DNA of 64,000 nt from JAFGVL01 sp963663245 (GTDB lineage: Bacteria; Bacteroidota; Bacteroidia; Bacteroidales; Paludibacteraceae), in assembly GCA_963663245.1 (NCBI GenBank), contig OY760143.1, positions 1,674,001 through 1,738,000 on the forward strand, in the 5' to 3' direction. How positions within the stretch are numbered: the first letter of the stretch is position 1; each line of letters begins with the position of its first letter. Below the pieces are notes generated by a model, which had not been told where the DNA came from, searched no databases, and was given only the letters and a program-made list of their open reading frames with translations. A program made the translations under genes and the position numbers. Positions 9,071 to 18,116 of this stretch are shown one piece after another.

Positions 9071-9937
9071 ATGAGAAAAGTATTCAGGAAATCATTCTTT
9101 AAAAAGATTCGTTTTAAATACAAAGTGTCTGTATTAAACGAAAACACTTTAGAAGAAACTTTTTACATTCGTTTATCTCGTTTAAATGTATTTTTGGTGA
9201 CTTGTTCACTAATAGCGATATCACTGATTATCAACTCTGCTCTGATAATAAAAACTCCAATTAAGCAGTTCTTGCCTGGTTACCAAAACTCCAATGTTCG
9301 TGCAGAAATTATTCACAGCACTATGCTTGTTGATTCATTATCTCATAAAATTGACAAGCAAGAAAAATACATGGAAATCCTTAGAAATATTGTTTCTGGA
9401 AATATTTCAGTAAACGAAAAAAACAATTCAATGGATTCAATAGCTCTACAGGAAAGAGAGAAAATACTTTTAACTAAATCTAAAGGAGAAGAAGATTTCT
9501 GCGAAGATTTTGAACAAGAAGAACAATATAATTTAAGTATCCTTAGTGTTCCTAAAATTCAAAAAGCATTTGTTTTTTTCAAGCCGGCAAAAGGAATTAT
9601 TGCTGCAAAGTTTAATATTAAAGATTCTCACTATGGTATAAATATATCAACTGCTCCAAATGAAAATGTAGTTTCTGTTCTAGATGGAACTATTATTTTT
9701 GCAGGGTTTACAATTGAAGAGAGATACATTGTTGTAATTCAACATGACAATGAATATACAACAGTATATAAAAATAATTCTCAATTATTAAAGTCTATTG
9801 GTAACAATGTAAAAGCAGGAGAAACAATAGCAATTGCTGGTAATACGGGTAAAGAGAAAGAGGAGGAAAAGCATCTACACTTTGAACTTTGGCAAAAGGG
9901 AAAACCGTTAAACCCAGAAGAATACATCATATTTTGA
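9071..9937 (+). CDS. Membrane-anchored M23 (LytM-type) protein, probably catalytically inactive
   Basis: The 288-residue protein has a single transmembrane segment at about 37-60, a periplasmic coiled region, and a C-terminal peptidase M23 fold at about 170-285. M23 enzymes cut peptidoglycan cross-bridges with zinc held by HxGxD and HxH. Here His187 and the HLHFE motif (His268, His270) remain. The Asp zinc ligand is Asn191 (HYGIN), and the usual His of the YxH motif is Asn235 (VYKN). That pattern resembles non-catalytic LytM regulators such as EnvC or NlpD more than an active endopeptidase. It is the first gene of an apparent operon with dxr and rseP. Confidence 0.8.
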   Translation: MRKVFRKSFFKKIRFKYKVSVLNENTLEETFYIRLSRLNVFLVTCSLIAISLIINSALIIKTPIKQFLPGYQNSNVRAEIIHSTMLVDSLSHKIDKQEKYMEILRNIVSGNISVNEKNNSMDSIALQEREKILLTKSKGEEDFCEDFEQEEQYNLSILSVPKIQKAFVFFKPAKGIIAAKFNIKDSHYGINISTAPNENVVSVLDGTIIFAGFTIEERYIVVIQHDNEYTTVYKNNSQLLKSIGNNVKAGETIAIAGNTGKEKEEEKHLHFELWQKGKPLNPEEYIIF

Positions 9938-9946
9938 TTCTACTTG

Positions 9947-11116
9947 ATGAATAAAATAAAAACAAAGAACATCGCAATATTAGGTTCTACCGGATCTATT
10001 GGTACTCAGGCCTTAGAAATTATAGATAAAAATCCTAACTTATTTGAGATTTATGCTCTTACTGCAAATAACAACTCACAACTACTTATTGAACAAGCTA
10101 GGAAATATAATCCAGAGCTTGTTGTAATAGCAAATAACGATAAATACTTAGAGGTTAAAAGTGCATTGGAGAAGCTTCCTATCAAAGTCTTTAGTGGAAT
10201 TGATGCTGTTTCTCAGATTGTGTCTATGGAACCAATAGACATAGTACTAACAGCTATGGTTGGTTATGCAGGTTTACAACCTACCATTGCAGCTATAAAA
10301 GCAAAAAAAACTATTGCTTTAGCAAATAAAGAAACACTAGTAGTTGCTGGCGAATTAATCACACAGCTAGCTATTGATAACTCTACTCCTATTATTCCTG
10401 TTGATTCAGAACATTCTGCAATATTTCAATGCCTTGTTGGTGAGAATCTAGATAGCATTAGAAAAGTTATTTTAACCGCTTCTGGAGGCCCTTTTAGAAC
10501 ATTAAATGCTAAAGAATTGACTAATGTCACTAAAGCACAAGCTTTAAATCACCCCAATTGGGATATGGGAGCAAAAATAACTATTGACTCAGCAACAATG
10601 ATGAATAAAGGATTTGAAGTAATTGAAGCAAAATGGCTTTTTGGACTTAAGGCAAATCAAATAGATGTTGTTATTCATCCTCAATCAATTATTCACTCGA
10701 TGGTTGAATTCTCTGATAGTTCTATTAAAGTTCAAATGGGATTACCAGATATGAAACTTCCTATTCAATATGCTTTTGGCTACCCAAACAGAATTGAAAA
10801 TAAATTCCCAAGCCTTAACTTCAACGAATACAACTCTCTAAGTTTTGAAGAAGCAGACAGTAAAAAGTTTAGGAACTTAGCATACGCATATGAGGCTATG
10901 GAACAAGGAGGCAATATGCCTTGTATTCTTAATGCTGCTAATGAAATTGTAGTAGAAGCATTCTTAAAAGACAAAATAGGATTTCTACAAATGAGTAATA
11001 TCATTGAACAAACCATGCAAAAATCATCTTTTATTAAAAAACCATTATTTGATGATTATGTAGACACTAACTCAGAAGCTAGAAGAATTGCTGATGAATT
11101 AATAAACAAACTCTAG
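9947..11116 (+). CDS. dxr: 1-deoxy-D-xylulose 5-phosphate reductoisomerase
   Basis: This enzyme converts DXP to 2-C-methyl-D-erythritol 4-phosphate with NADPH, the second step of the MEP isoprenoid pathway. The 389-residue protein has the NADPH loop GSTGSIGTQ, the metal/substrate motif DSEHSAIFQ, the flexible loop ASGGPFR and MNKGFEVIEA. The ATG at 9947 is preferred over the TTG immediately before it. It lies 9 bases after the M23 gene and 10 bases before rseP, indicating one transcript. Confidence 0.97.
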   Translation: MNKIKTKNIAILGSTGSIGTQALEIIDKNPNLFEIYALTANNNSQLLIEQARKYNPELVVIANNDKYLEVKSALEKLPIKVFSGIDAVSQIVSMEPIDIVLTAMVGYAGLQPTIAAIKAKKTIALANKETLVVAGELITQLAIDNSTPIIPVDSEHSAIFQCLVGENLDSIRKVILTASGGPFRTLNAKELTNVTKAQALNHPNWDMGAKITIDSATMMNKGFEVIEAKWLFGLKANQIDVVIHPQSIIHSMVEFSDSSIKVQMGLPDMKLPIQYAFGYPNRIENKFPSLNFNEYNSLSFEEADSKKFRNLAYAYEAMEQGGNMPCILNAANEIVVEAFLKDKIGFLQMSNIIEQTMQKSSFIKKPLFDDYVDTNSEARRIADELINKL

Positions 11117-11126
11117 AGCATTTAAT

Positions 11127-12605
11127 ATGGAATCTTTTTTTATTAGAGCAGCACAACTTATCCTAAGCTTATCAATATTGGTTTTTGCCCATGAATTGGG
11201 TCATTTCTTCTTCTCCAGACTTTTTAAAGTACGTATTGAAAAATTCTATCTTTTTTTCAATCCCAATTTTTCTCTTATTCGTTTAAAAAAATTTAATAAT
11301 AAGTGGCATATTAAATTTCTTTCAAAAAACGAACAGCGCTTATCTCAAGCTGCAACAGATAGTAAAGGAAACCACTTAACCGACTCAAGAGGAAACTATA
11401 TTTATGACACCTTAGATCTTGAAAATCTAAATGATAATGACTGGAGAAAATATCCGGAAGCAACTGAATGGGGAATTGGCTGGCTGCCTCTTGGTGGTTA
11501 TTGTAAAATAGCTGGAATGATAGATGAATCAATGGATAGAGCTCAAATGAAATCTGCTCCAAAACCATGGGAATATCGTGCTATCAATCCATGGAAGCGC
11601 TTACCAATAATCACTGGAGGAGTAATTGTAAACTTTATTTTAGCATTATTTATCTATAGTATTGTTCTATTCTCGTGGGGAGAAGAATACATCCCTATGA
11701 AGAACTATACAATGGGTATGGAATTCAGTGAGATCTCAAAAAGTGCTGGTTTTCAAGATGGTGACATTCTAATTGCAGCAGACGAAGAAGAGATTGAACA
11801 ATTTAATGAAGCTTCATTTAGACAGATAGTTGAAAGTAAAAGTGTTAGTGTTATCAGAAGCAACGAATTAGTTAAGGTAAATATCCCTCCAGATTTTATG
11901 ATAAAGTTGATGCAAACGAAACAAGGGTTTGCTACTCCTCGCCTTCCTTTTATTGCTGAAGAAATCATAGAAAACTCTCCTGCAGAAGAAGCTGGATTCT
12001 TAATTGGAGATAGCTTAGTTGCTGTAAATGGGGAAAATACACTTACTTTTTTTGATTTTGTAAAAAAAGTAAGTAATCACAAGAACAAAACACTTACTAT
12101 AAGTGTTTATAGAAAAGAGCTTTTTTATACTATTAAGGTTACAACTGATAGTACAGGAAAAATAGGCATTGCTCCTCGTTTACCAAATCAAATATTTGAA
12201 ACGAGAAAAATTAACTATAGTTTCTTCGAATCAATTCCAGCGGGAATTTCACTAGGCATCAACAAATTAACAGGATATGTCAATGATATGAAATACATCT
12301 TCACAAAAGAAGGTGTTGAAAACCTTGGTGGTTTTGGAAGTATTGGCAAGCAATTTGATTACGAATGGAACTGGGTACAATTCTGGCATACAACAGCTTT
12401 TCTTTCTGTTGTTTTAGCTTTTATGAATATTTTACCTATACCCGGTTTAGATGGTGGACATTTACTTTTCTTGTTATTTGAAATCGTAACAAGAAGAAAA
12501 CCAAATGATAAATTCATTGAGCGTGCACAAACAATTGGGATGCTTTTTCTCTTTCTATTAATTATTTACGTAAATATTAATGATATTATTAATATGTTTT
12601 TTTAA
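11127..12605 (+). CDS. rseP: RIP metalloprotease RseP (site-2 protease)
   Basis: The 492-residue intramembrane zinc protease has HELGH at residues 22-26 in the first transmembrane helix and PGLDGGH in the C-terminal membrane block supplying the third zinc ligand. At least one PDZ-like domain lies between (about 275-345). It cleaves anti-sigma factors or signal-peptide remnants within the inner membrane. The stretch at about 45-120 is longer than in E. coli RseP. It is the last gene of the M23-dxr-rseP operon. Confidence 0.95.
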   Translation: MESFFIRAAQLILSLSILVFAHELGHFFFSRLFKVRIEKFYLFFNPNFSLIRLKKFNNKWHIKFLSKNEQRLSQAATDSKGNHLTDSRGNYIYDTLDLENLNDNDWRKYPEATEWGIGWLPLGGYCKIAGMIDESMDRAQMKSAPKPWEYRAINPWKRLPIITGGVIVNFILALFIYSIVLFSWGEEYIPMKNYTMGMEFSEISKSAGFQDGDILIAADEEEIEQFNEASFRQIVESKSVSVIRSNELVKVNIPPDFMIKLMQTKQGFATPRLPFIAEEIIENSPAEEAGFLIGDSLVAVNGENTLTFFDFVKKVSNHKNKTLTISVYRKELFYTIKVTTDSTGKIGIAPRLPNQIFETRKINYSFFESIPAGISLGINKLTGYVNDMKYIFTKEGVENLGGFGSIGKQFDYEWNWVQFWHTTAFLSVVLAFMNILPIPGLDGGHLLFLLFEIVTRRKPNDKFIERAQTIGMLFLFLLIIYVNINDIINMFF

Positions 12606-12612
12606 AATTTTA

Positions 12613-12620
12613 TATATTTG
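12613..12620 (+). promoter_or_regulatory. -7 element TATATTTG
   Basis: It matches TAnnTTTG 24 bases before the ATG at 12645. It overlaps an in-frame TTG at 12618, which argues against that TTG being the start of the thioredoxin gene. Confidence 0.5.
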
Positions 12621-12644
12621 AATCTACTAACCAACCCTCACAAT

Positions 12645-13163
12645 ATGACTATGAATAAAAAATACACAATCGGTCTACTTATTTCTTTATTTTTTATTAC
12701 TTCTTCTTTTGCAAACACTTCTCAAAAAGGAACTAATAAAAAAACAGATAATTCAGAAAAACGCTATGCTATTACTATTGACAAGCCTTATTTTATAAAA
12801 AATATTTCTGATATAGATAAAAATCCTAACGAATGGAAATATCTTGGAGATAAACCTTGTATTATAGACTTTTACACAACTTGGTGTGGACCATGTCGTA
12901 TGTTGGCTCCAGTCCTTGAAGACTTAGCTAAACAATACGAAGGAAAAATATATATTTATAAAGCTAATGCCGAAAAAGAAAAAGAAATAGCGCAAGCCTT
13001 TAAAGTTCAAGCATATCCAACCTTGATATTTTGTCCAATGAGTGGAAATCCCCAAATGGCAAAAGGAGCTCTTCCTAAAGCACAATTAGTGGAGGCTATT
13101 GAACAAATTTTATTAAAGAAAAAAGCACCTGCACCTCCTCCATTATTACAAAGAAAAAAATAG
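12645..13163 (+). CDS. Periplasmic thioredoxin-fold protein (WCGPC), first of a tandem pair
   Basis: The 172-residue protein has a signal peptide (to about Ala21) and a thioredoxin fold with the active site WCGPC (YTTWCGPCRMLAPVL). The cis-proline loop is QAYPTL. It would reduce or exchange disulfides outside the cytoplasm. The C-terminal tail is Pro/Lys-rich. Start codons at 12645 and 12651 are both possible. A close paralogue follows 25 bases downstream with the same layout (KNPNEWKYLGDKPCIIDFY against KNPKKWVYIGDKPCIIDFY), so the pair arose by duplication. Confidence 0.88.
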   Translation: MTMNKKYTIGLLISLFFITSSFANTSQKGTNKKTDNSEKRYAITIDKPYFIKNISDIDKNPNEWKYLGDKPCIIDFYTTWCGPCRMLAPVLEDLAKQYEGKIYIYKANAEKEKEIAQAFKVQAYPTLIFCPMSGNPQMAKGALPKAQLVEAIEQILLKKKAPAPPPLLQRKK

Positions 13164-13188
13164 CACTACGTAATAATAATCTAGCTCA

Positions 13189-13647
13189 ATGAATAAATCA
13201 ATACTACTTATTATTTTTACTTGCTTTTGCTTCTCTTTTACGCAGGCACAGTCAACATCTACAAAAAAAATAAAAAGTAATGTGACTCACCTAACAAAAA
13301 AAGCATTTCTTAAAAAAGTTGTTGATTATCAGAAAAACCCTAAAAAATGGGTGTATATTGGAGATAAACCTTGTATCATAGATTTCTATGCGAGTTGGTG
13401 TGGTCCTTGTAAGCGAATTGCACCTATACTTGAAAAACTTGCGAAGAAATACGAAGGTGAAATATACATTTACAAAGTTAACACAGGTGTTGAGAAAGAG
13501 CTATCACAGGATTTTGCTATACAAAGTCTTCCTACAATAATATTTTGCCCGATGAAAGGTAAACCTACCATGGCTAAAGGAGCTCTACCTGAAGAATCTA
13601 TCGTAAAAATTATTGAGAAACAGCTACTCCCCTCTAAAAAGAACTAA
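13189..13647 (+). CDS. Periplasmic thioredoxin-fold protein (WCGPC), second of a tandem pair
   Basis: The 152-residue protein has a signal peptide cleaved around FTQAQ, active site ASWCGPCKRIAPIL and cis-proline loop QSLPTI. It is a paralogue of the preceding gene without the Pro-rich tail. It is cotranscribed with it and ended by the hairpin at 13652. The role is presumably extracytoplasmic thiol-disulfide exchange; no partner gene such as DsbD is adjacent. Confidence 0.88.
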   Translation: MNKSILLIIFTCFCFSFTQAQSTSTKKIKSNVTHLTKKAFLKKVVDYQKNPKKWVYIGDKPCIIDFYASWCGPCKRIAPILEKLAKKYEGEIYIYKVNTGVEKELSQDFAIQSLPTIIFCPMKGKPTMAKGALPEESIVKIIEKQLLPSKKN

Positions 13648-13651
13648 AATT

Positions 13652-13679
13652 AAAGCTCGAATTCAATTTCGAGCTTTTT
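13652..13679 (+). terminator. Terminator of the thioredoxin pair
   Basis: A 10-bp stem (AAAGCTCGAA / TTCGAGCTTT) with a 6-base loop and T-run lies 4 bases after the stop. Confidence 0.85.
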
Positions 13680-13719
13680 CTTTTATTATATCATTATCAC
13701 ATTTTAAAAAGAAAATACT

Positions 13720-13727
13720 TATTTTTG
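13720..13727 (+). promoter_or_regulatory. -7 element TATTTTTG
   Basis: It matches TAnnTTTG 34 bases before the lipoprotein gene at 13762. No -33 match is clear. Confidence 0.45.
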
Positions 13728-13761
13728 AGAAGTATTCACTACAGATAAAAAAAAGTAAAAT

Positions 13762-14685
13762 ATGTATACAACTAAAATCTTATCAAAATTCACTATTGGA
13801 GTTGTTTTACTTACTTTATTTATTTCTTCTTGCAAAGAAGTTGATAAATACAATCAGAAACCAGAACTTGAATCTCTGAGACAGGGCATAAAAGCTTGCA
13901 CAGCAATTGGCTATTGTGGATCTTTAGTCTATGCTGCAGCGAATGGATATCCTCTACCAGCTAATGTTTCTCATACGAATGGAAGTAGCTTGATATATGT
14001 AAATATTAATGAATCATACCCTCTACCTTTTAATAACAATATTGGTGATATTGCTATTGCTTTTAAATGGAGTGGAAACTCTGGTGTAATGTCAATACTG
14101 TATGCTGATATTGATATTATTGGAGGAAACATAAAGCTCTATGGCTTACAAACTGTACCTATTATGAAGCAAGCTGGTGAAAATCTTACAGCAATATTTG
14201 CAAAACAAGACATTATAGTTGGAAGCGGTTCTGATACTATTCTAAACATAGGTAATATGACAGATATTGCTTTTGACACAGAAATAGGACGTCTTAATTC
14301 AACAAAACCTGGAGATAGTTTTGTTGCAGCAAAACAAAATGTATGGTTTGTAGACATTGATCAAAACAGCACATACTCAAATGTATATGATGATGATTTT
14401 ATAATAACTGGTGGAGGACAAATAGCTGAGGTTATTGGTGAATCAGGTGGGATTATTTATCATGGCATGATAAATACAAGAATAAATTACACAAGGTGTA
14501 ATTTAAATCCAATTAGCGGACTAGCCCTTTCTCAAAATTTTAAAGCTGGTGGGGAACCATATGTTGATTTAGGAAATTCATTGCTAAGTTTTGATAACAA
14601 TTGTGATGGAAAAGCTCATGTAGAAATAAGTACGGGAAAATACTTATATTACAATGGAAAAGATGTCTCTTTAAACCTTCGTTAA
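13762..14685 (+). CDS. Hypothetical lipoprotein
   Basis: I do not recognise this 307-residue protein. It has a lipoprotein signal with lipobox ISSC (Cys22), a pair of nearby cysteines (CTAIGYC), a glycine/asparagine-rich beta-strand body, and two further Cys in the C-terminal third (CNLNP, NNCDGK). The composition suggests a secreted beta-sandwich. It stands alone, with the alpha/beta hydrolase lipoprotein 43 bases downstream. Confidence 0.65.
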   Translation: MYTTKILSKFTIGVVLLTLFISSCKEVDKYNQKPELESLRQGIKACTAIGYCGSLVYAAANGYPLPANVSHTNGSSLIYVNINESYPLPFNNNIGDIAIAFKWSGNSGVMSILYADIDIIGGNIKLYGLQTVPIMKQAGENLTAIFAKQDIIVGSGSDTILNIGNMTDIAFDTEIGRLNSTKPGDSFVAAKQNVWFVDIDQNSTYSNVYDDDFIITGGGQIAEVIGESGGIIYHGMINTRINYTRCNLNPISGLALSQNFKAGGEPYVDLGNSLLSFDNNCDGKAHVEISTGKYLYYNGKDVSLNLR

Positions 14686-14728
14686 AAAGATTTACAATAA
14701 CAGTATAATTACGGCTCTTTTTTAAAAC

Positions 14729-15532
14729 ATGAAATTAATAACCTTATCAATTACCAAAAAACTTGTATTTATTTTAGCGCTAGCTATTATTACAAGTTCT
14801 TGTAAGCGACAAGCAGACATATTATTCAACCCAAACAAACTACCTGCCGACTATGAGTATGCATTTTCAGGTAAGTTTGAGGAATATAGTATTAAGGTAG
14901 ATAAGAAAATTTCAATAAGTGGAGCTTTATTTCACTGCGATTTTCAAAGCAAAGGTTTAGTTTTTTATTTACACGGAAATTCTGGCTCTATTGATAGAAT
15001 GCAAAACATTGCAAATGTCTTTTTAGATAATAACTACGATTTTTTCATGTTCGACTATAGAGGTTTTGGGAAAAGTCAAGGAAAAATAAAAAGCGAGAAA
15101 AAATTTCATAATGACATACAAATTGCATACGACTCATTAATAAAACTATACAAAGAGAAAGACATTGTAATTGTTGGTTATTCGATTGGTTCAGGACCTG
15201 CAACGATATTAGCTTCAAAGAACAACCCTAAACTGCTAATACTAAAAGCTCCCTACTACAGCATTCCTGATTTAGCAAAACAGTATATTAATAACGCTCC
15301 TACTTTTTTATTTCGGTACAAGTTTGAAACATACAAATATATAACCCAAGTAAAATGTCCAATTACAATTTTCCATGGAGAAAAAGACGAGGTAATATAT
15401 CATGGTTCGTCTGAAAAACTTAAACCTTTGTTAAAATCAGAGGATTCTCTTATTACTCTTAAAAACCAACTACATAATGGTATACGGGAAAATCCTATTT
15501 ACTTAATGGAGTTAAAACAACTACTAAGGTAA
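14729..15532 (+). CDS. Alpha/beta-hydrolase lipoprotein
   Basis: The 267-residue protein has a lipobox (TSSC, Cys25) and an alpha/beta hydrolase fold. Visible elements are the oxyanion region YLHGNSGS, the nucleophile elbow GYSIGSG (Ser catalytic), a candidate acid in GEKDEVI and the catalytic His in LHNGI. It resembles the BEM46/YqkD-like serine hydrolases, whose substrates are mostly unknown. It lies 6 bases upstream of the flavoprotein gene and is probably cotranscribed with it. Confidence 0.82.
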   Translation: MKLITLSITKKLVFILALAIITSSCKRQADILFNPNKLPADYEYAFSGKFEEYSIKVDKKISISGALFHCDFQSKGLVFYLHGNSGSIDRMQNIANVFLDNNYDFFMFDYRGFGKSQGKIKSEKKFHNDIQIAYDSLIKLYKEKDIVIVGYSIGSGPATILASKNNPKLLILKAPYYSIPDLAKQYINNAPTFLFRYKFETYKYITQVKCPITIFHGEKDEVIYHGSSEKLKPLLKSEDSLITLKNQLHNGIRENPIYLMELKQLLR

Positions 15533-15538
15533 GTATAA

Positions 15539-16549
15539 ATGACTACGAGTAAATATGATATTATTATAATTGGAGCTGGTCCTGCTGGATTAGCCTGTGC
15601 ATTAGAATTAAAAAATAGTCCTCTATCTGTTCTCTTAATAGAAAAAAACAAGGAAATTGGACCTAAAGTATGTGCTGGTGGATTAACGAGTCTGTGCAAT
15701 TTTTACGATATCCCCAATCAAGACTCAAGAAGCTTTTCTATTCAGCATCTTATTCTAAAAGATAAAACTTTTAAAGTAAAGCTGGAACATCCAATAAGAA
15801 CACTCACAAGAGAAAAGCTTGGAGAATATCAATTACACTTACTAAATGATGCTACTAACATTACTATTCTTACCAAAACTAGTATCGATAAAATTAAGGA
15901 TAATCATATTATAACAAATGATAAGAAGAGTTTTGAATTTAGACATTTAGTTGGAGCTGATGGATCAAACTCTATAGTAAGAAAAAGTTTAGGTTTAACA
16001 ACTAAGCACTGTATAGGTCTATACTATGATGTGCCAATCATTACAGACAAGTGCATTTGGTATCTAAATCAAAAAAAAATAGGAACAGGCTATATATGGG
16101 TATTTCCACATAAAAGCTCAACTAACATTGGGGTTTTCTTCAACCCTATAACTTTCAATGCTAAAAAAGCTAAAGCAGTATTAGATAAATATCTTTCAGA
16201 AAATGAATATCCGTTTGAACCTACTCAATTAAAAGGTGCTCCAATTTGCTATAATTATGAAGGTTATAAATTTGATAATATATACTTAACTGGTGATGCC
16301 GCTGGCTTAACGTCAAAAGGAACTGGTGAAGGCATTTCATATGCTTTAATGAGTGGTGAAGAAATAGCAAAAATGATTAAAGACCACTATTACAAGCCAC
16401 TGAGGCTAGAGAAAATGATTAAAACAAAACTAAGGCAAGATAAATTATTTAAAGGCTTAGAGACCTTCCCATACCTCCACTCCTTTCTATATACTATTTT
16501 TATTCAATTAATGCGTTTCAAAAAATTCCAATCTTATTTTGGTATTTGA
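15539..16549 (+). CDS. Geranylgeranyl-reductase-family FAD oxidoreductase
   Basis: The 336-residue flavoprotein has an N-terminal Rossmann motif GAGPAGLA, a conserved Cys in GPKVCAGGLT, and the second FAD-contact motif GDAAGLTSKGTGEG. This is the pattern of the geranylgeranyl reductase family, which saturates isoprenoid double bonds (for example in quinones or lipids). The enzyme is shorter than chlorophyll or archaeal GGRs, and the substrate is unknown. Loose proximity to dxr (isoprenoid synthesis, 4.4 kb upstream) may be coincidence. Confidence 0.82.
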   Translation: MTTSKYDIIIIGAGPAGLACALELKNSPLSVLLIEKNKEIGPKVCAGGLTSLCNFYDIPNQDSRSFSIQHLILKDKTFKVKLEHPIRTLTREKLGEYQLHLLNDATNITILTKTSIDKIKDNHIITNDKKSFEFRHLVGADGSNSIVRKSLGLTTKHCIGLYYDVPIITDKCIWYLNQKKIGTGYIWVFPHKSSTNIGVFFNPITFNAKKAKAVLDKYLSENEYPFEPTQLKGAPICYNYEGYKFDNIYLTGDAAGLTSKGTGEGISYALMSGEEIAKMIKDHYYKPLRLEKMIKTKLRQDKLFKGLETFPYLHSFLYTIFIQLMRFKKFQSYFGI

Positions 16550-16579
16550 TGATCTAAGGAAAAAACATGGAATTTTCTG

Positions 16580-16587
16580 TATCTTTG
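16580..16587 (+). promoter_or_regulatory. -7 element TATCTTTG
   Basis: It matches TAnnTTTG 19 bases before the carbonic anhydrase start. No TTTG at the expected -33 spacing. Confidence 0.5.
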
Positions 16588-16606
16588 CACTCATAATAAT
16601 TACTAT

Positions 16607-17233
16607 ATGGACATTAAGCATATCTTCAATCAAAATCGTAATTGGATATCTAAAAAACTAGAACAAAACCCCAACTACTTTAAGCAACTCTCTCGAGAAC
16701 AAAATCCAGAAATACTCTACATTGGTTGTTCAGATAGCCGTGTTAGTGCTGAAGAACTTATGGGTGCTGAACCAGGAGAAGTATTTGTTCATCGAAATAT
16801 TGGAAATATGATTTCCAATACTGACCTAAGTGCAATGAGTGTTATTAACTATGCTGTAACACATCTAAAGGTTAAACATATTGTTGTATGTGGTCACTAC
16901 GACTGTGGAGGTGTTAAATCAGCTTTACAATCTGAAGACATGGGTATACTTAATCCATGGCTTAGAACTATTAGAGACATTTATCGTTTACATAAAAAGG
17001 AACTCAATGCTATTGAAGATGAACATGAGAAGTTTAATCGATTAGTTGAACTCAACGTACAAGAACAATGTGTTAACATAATTAAAACTGCTGAAGTACA
17101 ACAAGCCTGTCGTGAACATGAACTAACAGTGCATGGATGGGTATTTGACCTAAAAACAGGAAAACTCAAGGATTTAAAAATTGATTTTGATGAAATACTA
17201 AAAGGAATTATGGAAATTTATCATATAAAATAA
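16607..17233 (+). CDS. can: Beta-class carbonic anhydrase
   Basis: The 208-residue enzyme interconverts CO2 and bicarbonate in the cytoplasm. The zinc ligands are Cys41 (CSDSRVSAE, with Asp43/Arg45 dyad), His97 and Cys100 (CGHYDCGG), plus the HRNIGN motif. Bicarbonate would feed the biotin-dependent carboxylation and carbamoyl phosphate synthesis encoded elsewhere in the window. It has its own -7 element. Confidence 0.96.
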   Translation: MDIKHIFNQNRNWISKKLEQNPNYFKQLSREQNPEILYIGCSDSRVSAEELMGAEPGEVFVHRNIGNMISNTDLSAMSVINYAVTHLKVKHIVVCGHYDCGGVKSALQSEDMGILNPWLRTIRDIYRLHKKELNAIEDEHEKFNRLVELNVQEQCVNIIKTAEVQQACREHELTVHGWVFDLKTGKLKDLKIDFDEILKGIMEIYHIK

Positions 17234-17285
17234 GAAATAATCTAACTTGTAAAACTAAATCTCTATTATCTAAATTAAAACATCT

Positions 17286-17951
17286 ATGAAACATTTACTA
17301 AGCCTTCTATTAATAATGAGCTTCTCATTAAGTTATGCCTTTGACCCTTATGCAGAAGATCCAAAAGGAGCTGAAATATTAAAAATGTACAAAACTTACC
17401 ATATTACTCCAGAAAGCAAAATAGTAGGAAAAACCATTAAATTCATCAATAACGGCTTATGGGATGAAAGTGTATTTGAAATGCGATTTAAAGCTTTCTT
17501 CAGTGTTTTATTTGAAGTTAATCCAACAATAAAAACAGAATTTCAGAAGAAACTTCCAAAATTAAAAAATGCTGACTTCTTAGATTTATTTGAACAGCTC
17601 CTTGATTCAAGTGTAGAGCAAGTTTATGAATATGCTCCACAAACTGTAGATGTCAATGAAATGTTATGTTACTCTTACTATGCAAGTGGTGATATAAAAT
17701 ATCTTAACCAATTACTTGAAAATGCAAAAGACAATGAAGAAAGAGTTGATTTAGGAAAATTTATGGTTGGTGCAAATGCTTTGTGGTGGCTTGCTACTAT
17801 ACGTGCAGAAGATGCTATGGTTAAAACACACTTGGAAAAACTAACTGACAATAAATATGCTGTTATAGCTATTAAGAGCCGAGCATACGATTTAAAAAAT
17901 GCTCAGCTAAAAGTTTTAGAAGAACAAAAGAAAAAAGGTATTTGGAAGTAA
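17286..17951 (+). CDS. Hypothetical secreted protein
   Basis: I do not recognise this 221-residue protein. It has a signal peptide (cleavage near SYA-FDPYAED). The mature part is mostly helical and acidic, with LLDSSVEQVYEYAPQ and a C-terminal charged helix. It lies 52 bases after the carbonic anhydrase gene and may be read from the same promoter; a strong terminator follows. Confidence 0.65.
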   Translation: MKHLLSLLLIMSFSLSYAFDPYAEDPKGAEILKMYKTYHITPESKIVGKTIKFINNGLWDESVFEMRFKAFFSVLFEVNPTIKTEFQKKLPKLKNADFLDLFEQLLDSSVEQVYEYAPQTVDVNEMLCYSYYASGDIKYLNQLLENAKDNEERVDLGKFMVGANALWWLATIRAEDAMVKTHLEKLTDNKYAVIAIKSRAYDLKNAQLKVLEEQKKKGIWK

Positions 17952-17969
17952 GAGAAAAGAAATAGACAC

Positions 17970-18002
17970 AAAAAGGGGTGCATAATTTGCATCCCTTTTT
18001 TT
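17970..18002 (+). terminator. Terminator
   Basis: The stem AAAAGGGGTGCA / TGCATCCCTTTT (one G-T wobble) with a 5-base loop and T-run lies 18 bases after the stop. Confidence 0.85.
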
Positions 18003-18074
18003 AATACCTAATACTAACTACTTTATTTTAATATATCACTACATTAAGGGATTTACCAGTTTTTCAAACGTTTG

Positions 18075-18082
18075 TACTTTTG
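18075..18082 (+). promoter_or_regulatory. -7 element TACTTTTG
   Basis: It matches TAnnTTTG. It places the transcript start after 18085, which excludes the longer in-frame reading from 18072 and sets the porin start at 18105 or 18117. Confidence 0.55.
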
Positions 18083-18116
18083 TGTCAAATATTTATTAAA
18101 CAATATGATTACAAAT

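Noticed and set aside
12618..12644. TTG start for the first thioredoxin
   Set aside because: It overlaps a TATATTTG promoter element, and the ATG at 12645 gives a proper signal peptide.
13613..13879. Overlapping 88-residue frame after the second thioredoxin
   Set aside because: It runs through the terminator at 13652 and into the next gene in another frame; composition is random.
18072..18116. Longer start for the porin
   Set aside because: The -7 promoter element lies at 18075-18082, so the transcript begins after this start; MKTKK at 18117 begins a normal signal peptide.
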